Shown piece after piece: positions 33,387-35,365 of a stretch of DNA of 35,365 nucleotides. Within the stretch, counting starts at the first letter, position 1. Each line of letters starts with the position of its first letter. This DNA is from an uncultured Allobosea sp. (GTDB taxonomy: Bacteria; Pseudomonadota; Alphaproteobacteria; Rhizobiales; Beijerinckiaceae), in the NCBI RefSeq assembly GCF_945956895.1, contig NZ_CAMFJF010000006.1:1-35365 (forward strand). The letters are read 5' to 3'. The notes beneath the pieces were generated by a model. The model made no database searches. It had not been told where the DNA came from and saw only the letters and a program-made list of their open reading frames with translations. Both the position numbers and the translations under genes were made by a program.

Positions 33387-34808
33387 TTAGTGCGCGGCCA
33401 TGTCGAGCGGCGGCTCGACATCGTCAGTGATCGGGTTGGCGAAAGGGTTCCTGGCGCGGAAGGCGACGAACTCGTCCTTCGCCGCTTTGAGCAGGGTGGG
33501 GTCGTTCAGCACGTCCGAGGCGACGCCGGCCATCGCCTTGGCCGCGAGCGCGAGACCCTTATGAGCGGCCGGGGCCAACCCCTGCGCGACGAGCTGCCAG
33601 GAATGGCCGGGCGTGCCGATCGCGTAGCAGGCGGTGCGGCACTGCGCGGTCGGAACGACCCAGCTCACCGTGCCGACATCGGTCGAGCCGACGGAGGTGT
33701 CGTTGCCGGCGCCGAGCGGATAAATCTCGTCGCTCAGGGCCTCGCCCTCCTTCGGCTTCAGGTCGAAGCGGCCATAGGCGGCGGCGATGTCCTGCGGGCT
33801 CAGCGTCTTCTGGAACTTGGCGGCGAAGGCATGGTCGGCGGCGTCGAAGCCGGGGCCGCCCAGCGCCAGCAGGTTGGCCTGCATCGCCTCTTCCAGCGGG
33901 CGGTTGCCGACGAGATTGGCGTCGCCCGAGAGCTGCTTGATCGCGACCGTGGTCTCGCTCATCAGGGCTGCGCCCTCGGCGATCTTCTTCACGCGGGCGA
34001 CGAGCTCCCACATCTCGGCGAGCGTGGCAGCGCGGATGAGCTGGCGCGTTGTCGCGGTGGCCTGGACGACGTTCGGGGCGATGCCGCCGGCATTGATGAC
34101 TGCGTAATGGACGCGGGCCGTCGAGGGCATGTGCTCGCGCATGTAGTTGACGCCGATATGCATCAATTCGACGGCATCGAGCGCCGAGCGACCAAGATGC
34201 GGCGCAGCGGCAGCATGCGAGGCGCGGCCCGAGAAGGTGAACTCGATCTCGACGCAGGCTAGCGAGAAGGCGCGGTTGACGCCGTTGAACGAGGCCGGGT
34301 GCCAGCACAAGGCGATATCGACATCGTCGAAGGCGCCGGCACGCACCATGAAGCCCTTGGCCGAACCGCCTTCCTCCGCCGGGCAGCCATAGTAGCGCAC
34401 GCGGCCCTTGAGCCCGTTGGCGGCGAGATAATCCTTCACCGCCGCGGCGGCGAGCAGCGAGGCAGAGCCCAGCATGTTGTGGCCGCAGCCGTGGCCGTTG
34501 CCGCCCTGCTCGACCGGGGTCTCGGTCGCATTGCCGGCCTCCTGACTCAGGCCCGGCAAGGCATCGAACTCGCCCATGATCGCGATGACCGGGCCGCCTT
34601 CGCCGGCTTCGCCGACGACCGCGGTCGGGAGACCTGCGACGCCGGTGGTGACACGGAAGCCCTCGGTTTCCAGCATGGCGCCGTGCTCGGCGGCCGAGCG
34701 GACCTCCTGGTAGTTCAGCTCGGGCATGTGCCAGATGCGGTCGGACAGCCCGAAATAGGCCGGGGCCTTGTCGTCGACCCGACGCCAGACATCCTTGCTG
34801 TTGCTCAT
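33387..34808 (-). CDS. M20-family amidohydrolase, AbgB-like (second of two)
   Basis: A 473-residue zinc amidohydrolase closely related to the one at 14840-16267; long blocks such as GNGHGCGHNMLGSASLLAAA, GCPAEEGGSAKGFMVRAGAF, FSGRASHAAAAPHLGRSALD and GTPGHSWQL are near-identical. It would hydrolyse an amide bond of an N-acyl amino acid or dipeptide. Unlike its paralogue it stands alone, outside a transporter operon. ATG 34808 has GGAGG 9-13 bases upstream; upstream in-frame codons to 34907 are not supported. A GGGCCG/CGGCCC hairpin (34828-34841) lies in its leader. Confidence 0.9.
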   Translation of the reverse strand: MSNSKDVWRRVDDKAPAYFGLSDRIWHMPELNYQEVRSAAEHGAMLETEGFRVTTGVAGLPTAVVGEAGEGGPVIAIMGEFDALPGLSQEAGNATETPVEQGGNGHGCGHNMLGSASLLAAAAVKDYLAANGLKGRVRYYGCPAEEGGSAKGFMVRAGAFDDVDIALCWHPASFNGVNRAFSLACVEIEFTFSGRASHAAAAPHLGRSALDAVELMHIGVNYMREHMPSTARVHYAVINAGGIAPNVVQATATTRQLIRAATLAEMWELVARVKKIAEGAALMSETTVAIKQLSGDANLVGNRPLEEAMQANLLALGGPGFDAADHAFAAKFQKTLSPQDIAAAYGRFDLKPKEGEALSDEIYPLGAGNDTSVGSTDVGTVSWVVPTAQCRTACYAIGTPGHSWQLVAQGLAPAAHKGLALAAKAMAGVASDVLNDPTLLKAAKDEFVAFRARNPFANPITDDVEPPLDMAAH

Positions 34809-34909
34809 GGGAAGGCTCCTCCGCAGCGGGCCGAGCGGCCCGATTCCGTGCCGGGTTTCTGGCATGGGGCGGTGGTGGCTCACAAGCGGCCGCTGGTCGT
34901 GGAGCACCT

Positions 34910-35042
34910 GTCATCCCGTGCGCGCTGCGGCGCGCAGTGCCGCTGCGCAGACACGGGACCGCGCGACGAGAAGGCGCCCTTTACTGAGGACGGTCCCGTG
35001 TCTGCGCCGCAGCGTTGCACGCTGCAGCGCGCACGGGATGAC
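34910..35042. repeat. GTCAT...ATGAC palindromic repeat, copy 6 (long form)
   Basis: About 133 bp, starting GTCATCCCGTGCGCGCTGC and ending GCAGCGCGCACGGGATGAC, with a second inner pair CAGACACGGGACCG/CGGTCCCGTGTCTG. It shares only the terminal GTCAT...ATGAC with the others. It occupies the gap between two divergent genes (34809-35225), unlike the other copies, which lie at 3' ends. Confidence 0.8.
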
Positions 35043-35093
35043 ACCCCGCATCGATGCGCCATCAATTCCGGCAACGGAACCCATGAGGCAATT

Positions 35094-35208
35094 GGTGGTT
35101 TCCCGCGCCCGGCCGCGCCGCTGTAGCGGAAACCGCCAAAGTCGGGCGCGCTCACACGGAAATTTGGCTCGTTCTGCCAGTGCTTCCGTGCATGATCGGC
35201 AGCACTGG
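35094..35208 (+). promoter_or_regulatory. structured leader before the transketolase/E1-like gene
   Basis: Three inverted repeats: GGTGGTTTCC/GGAAACCGCC (35094-35103 and 35128-35137, one mismatch), CACGGAA/TTCCGTG (35155-35161 and 35184-35190) and CCAGTGCT/AGCACTGG (35177-35184 and 35201-35208). The last two interleave and cannot form together as simple hairpins. They may be operator sites or alternative RNA stems; no known riboswitch is recognised. Confidence 0.4.
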
Positions 35209-35225
35209 GAGTTCGGGCCACATTC

Positions 35226-35365
35226 ATGACAACAGATCCGCGCCTGCCGTTTCTCGCCGAGCTGGAGAAGAAGATCCTCTGGCTGGCTTCGTGGACGATC
35301 CACAACGCCAACCATATTCGCCAGAACGAAGACGGGATGAAGGTGGGCGGGCACCAGGCCTCCTC
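35226..35365 (+). CDS. transketolase/pyruvate dehydrogenase E1-like protein, 5' part only
   Basis: The window ends inside this gene; 46 complete codons are visible. The translation runs from MTTDPRLPFLAELEKKIL through WTIHNANHIRQ to KVGGHQASS. GGHQASS and the preceding WTIHNANH match the N-terminal cofactor-binding start of the thiamine-diphosphate family that includes AceE-like E1 and transketolase-type enzymes, where a conserved GGHxAS segment occurs. The full protein would be about 800 residues. ATG 35226 has a poor ribosome site (GGGAG 15 bases upstream). Which member it is cannot be decided from this fragment. Confidence 0.7.
   Translation, partial: MTTDPRLPFLAELEKKILWLASWTIHNANHIRQNEDGMKVGGHQAS

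Overview
The window is one stretch of a high-GC alphaproteobacterial chromosome. The gene content fits a rhizobial-type soil bacterium of the Rhizobiales such as Bosea or a relative: AapJQM-type amino acid uptake, DppBCDF-type peptide uptake, a kinase/M23/phospho-lyase fusion, a GGAAC-N17-CGTT stress promoter and many palindromic GTCAT...ATGAC repeats. The genus is inference. I see no rRNA, tRNA, transposase, phage gene or CRISPR array.

Layout. 1-2.7 kb: a cupin-type XRE regulator divergent from an omega-amino acid:pyruvate transaminase, then a small PhnA-domain protein. 2.7-4.3 kb (minus): an AMI1-like amidase translationally coupled to an AtzH-like protein. 4.4-6.1 kb: an ECF sigma factor, a DUF4142 periplasmic protein and a cupredoxin. 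The sigma gene and the DUF4142 gene carry the same promoter (GGGAAC, 16 bp, CATCCRAT). 6.1-11.8 kb: two amino acid permeases (AapQ/AapM type), a GntR regulator and a separately transcribed binding protein (AapJ type). Two Cys-phosphatases are interleaved with them, and a common palindromic operator (AGCTGTRTACAGC) lies at both transporter promoters. No cognate ATPase is present.

12.0-22.7 kb: one long plus-strand operon of prolyl aminopeptidase, S9 peptidase, M20 amidohydrolase, peptide-binding protein, two permeases, two ATPases and a serine hydrolase, so imported peptides or amides can be cleaved at once. 22.7-27.0 kb (minus): a LysR regulator and a roughly 1000-residue fusion of an APH-type kinase, an M23 peptidase-like domain and a class III PLP enzyme. 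27.3-32.7 kb: argH divergent from a fold-type-I PLP enzyme, a YheO/DauR-like PAS-HTH regulator and an ornithine cyclodeaminase-family dehydrogenase, then a second related PLP enzyme facing back. Both PLP enzyme promoters carry TTTGGAC half-sites. 33-35.4 kb: a small protein behind a textbook EcfG promoter, a second M20 amidohydrolase, and the start of a transketolase/pyruvate dehydrogenase E1-like gene cut by the window edge.

Taken together the region is devoted to scavenging and breaking down amino acids, peptides and amides, with several PLP enzymes and dedicated local regulators. The observations most worth following are the phosphatase-flanked amino acid importer with its shared operator, the three-domain kinase/M23/lyase protein, the twin ECF promoters and the TTTGGAC regulon.
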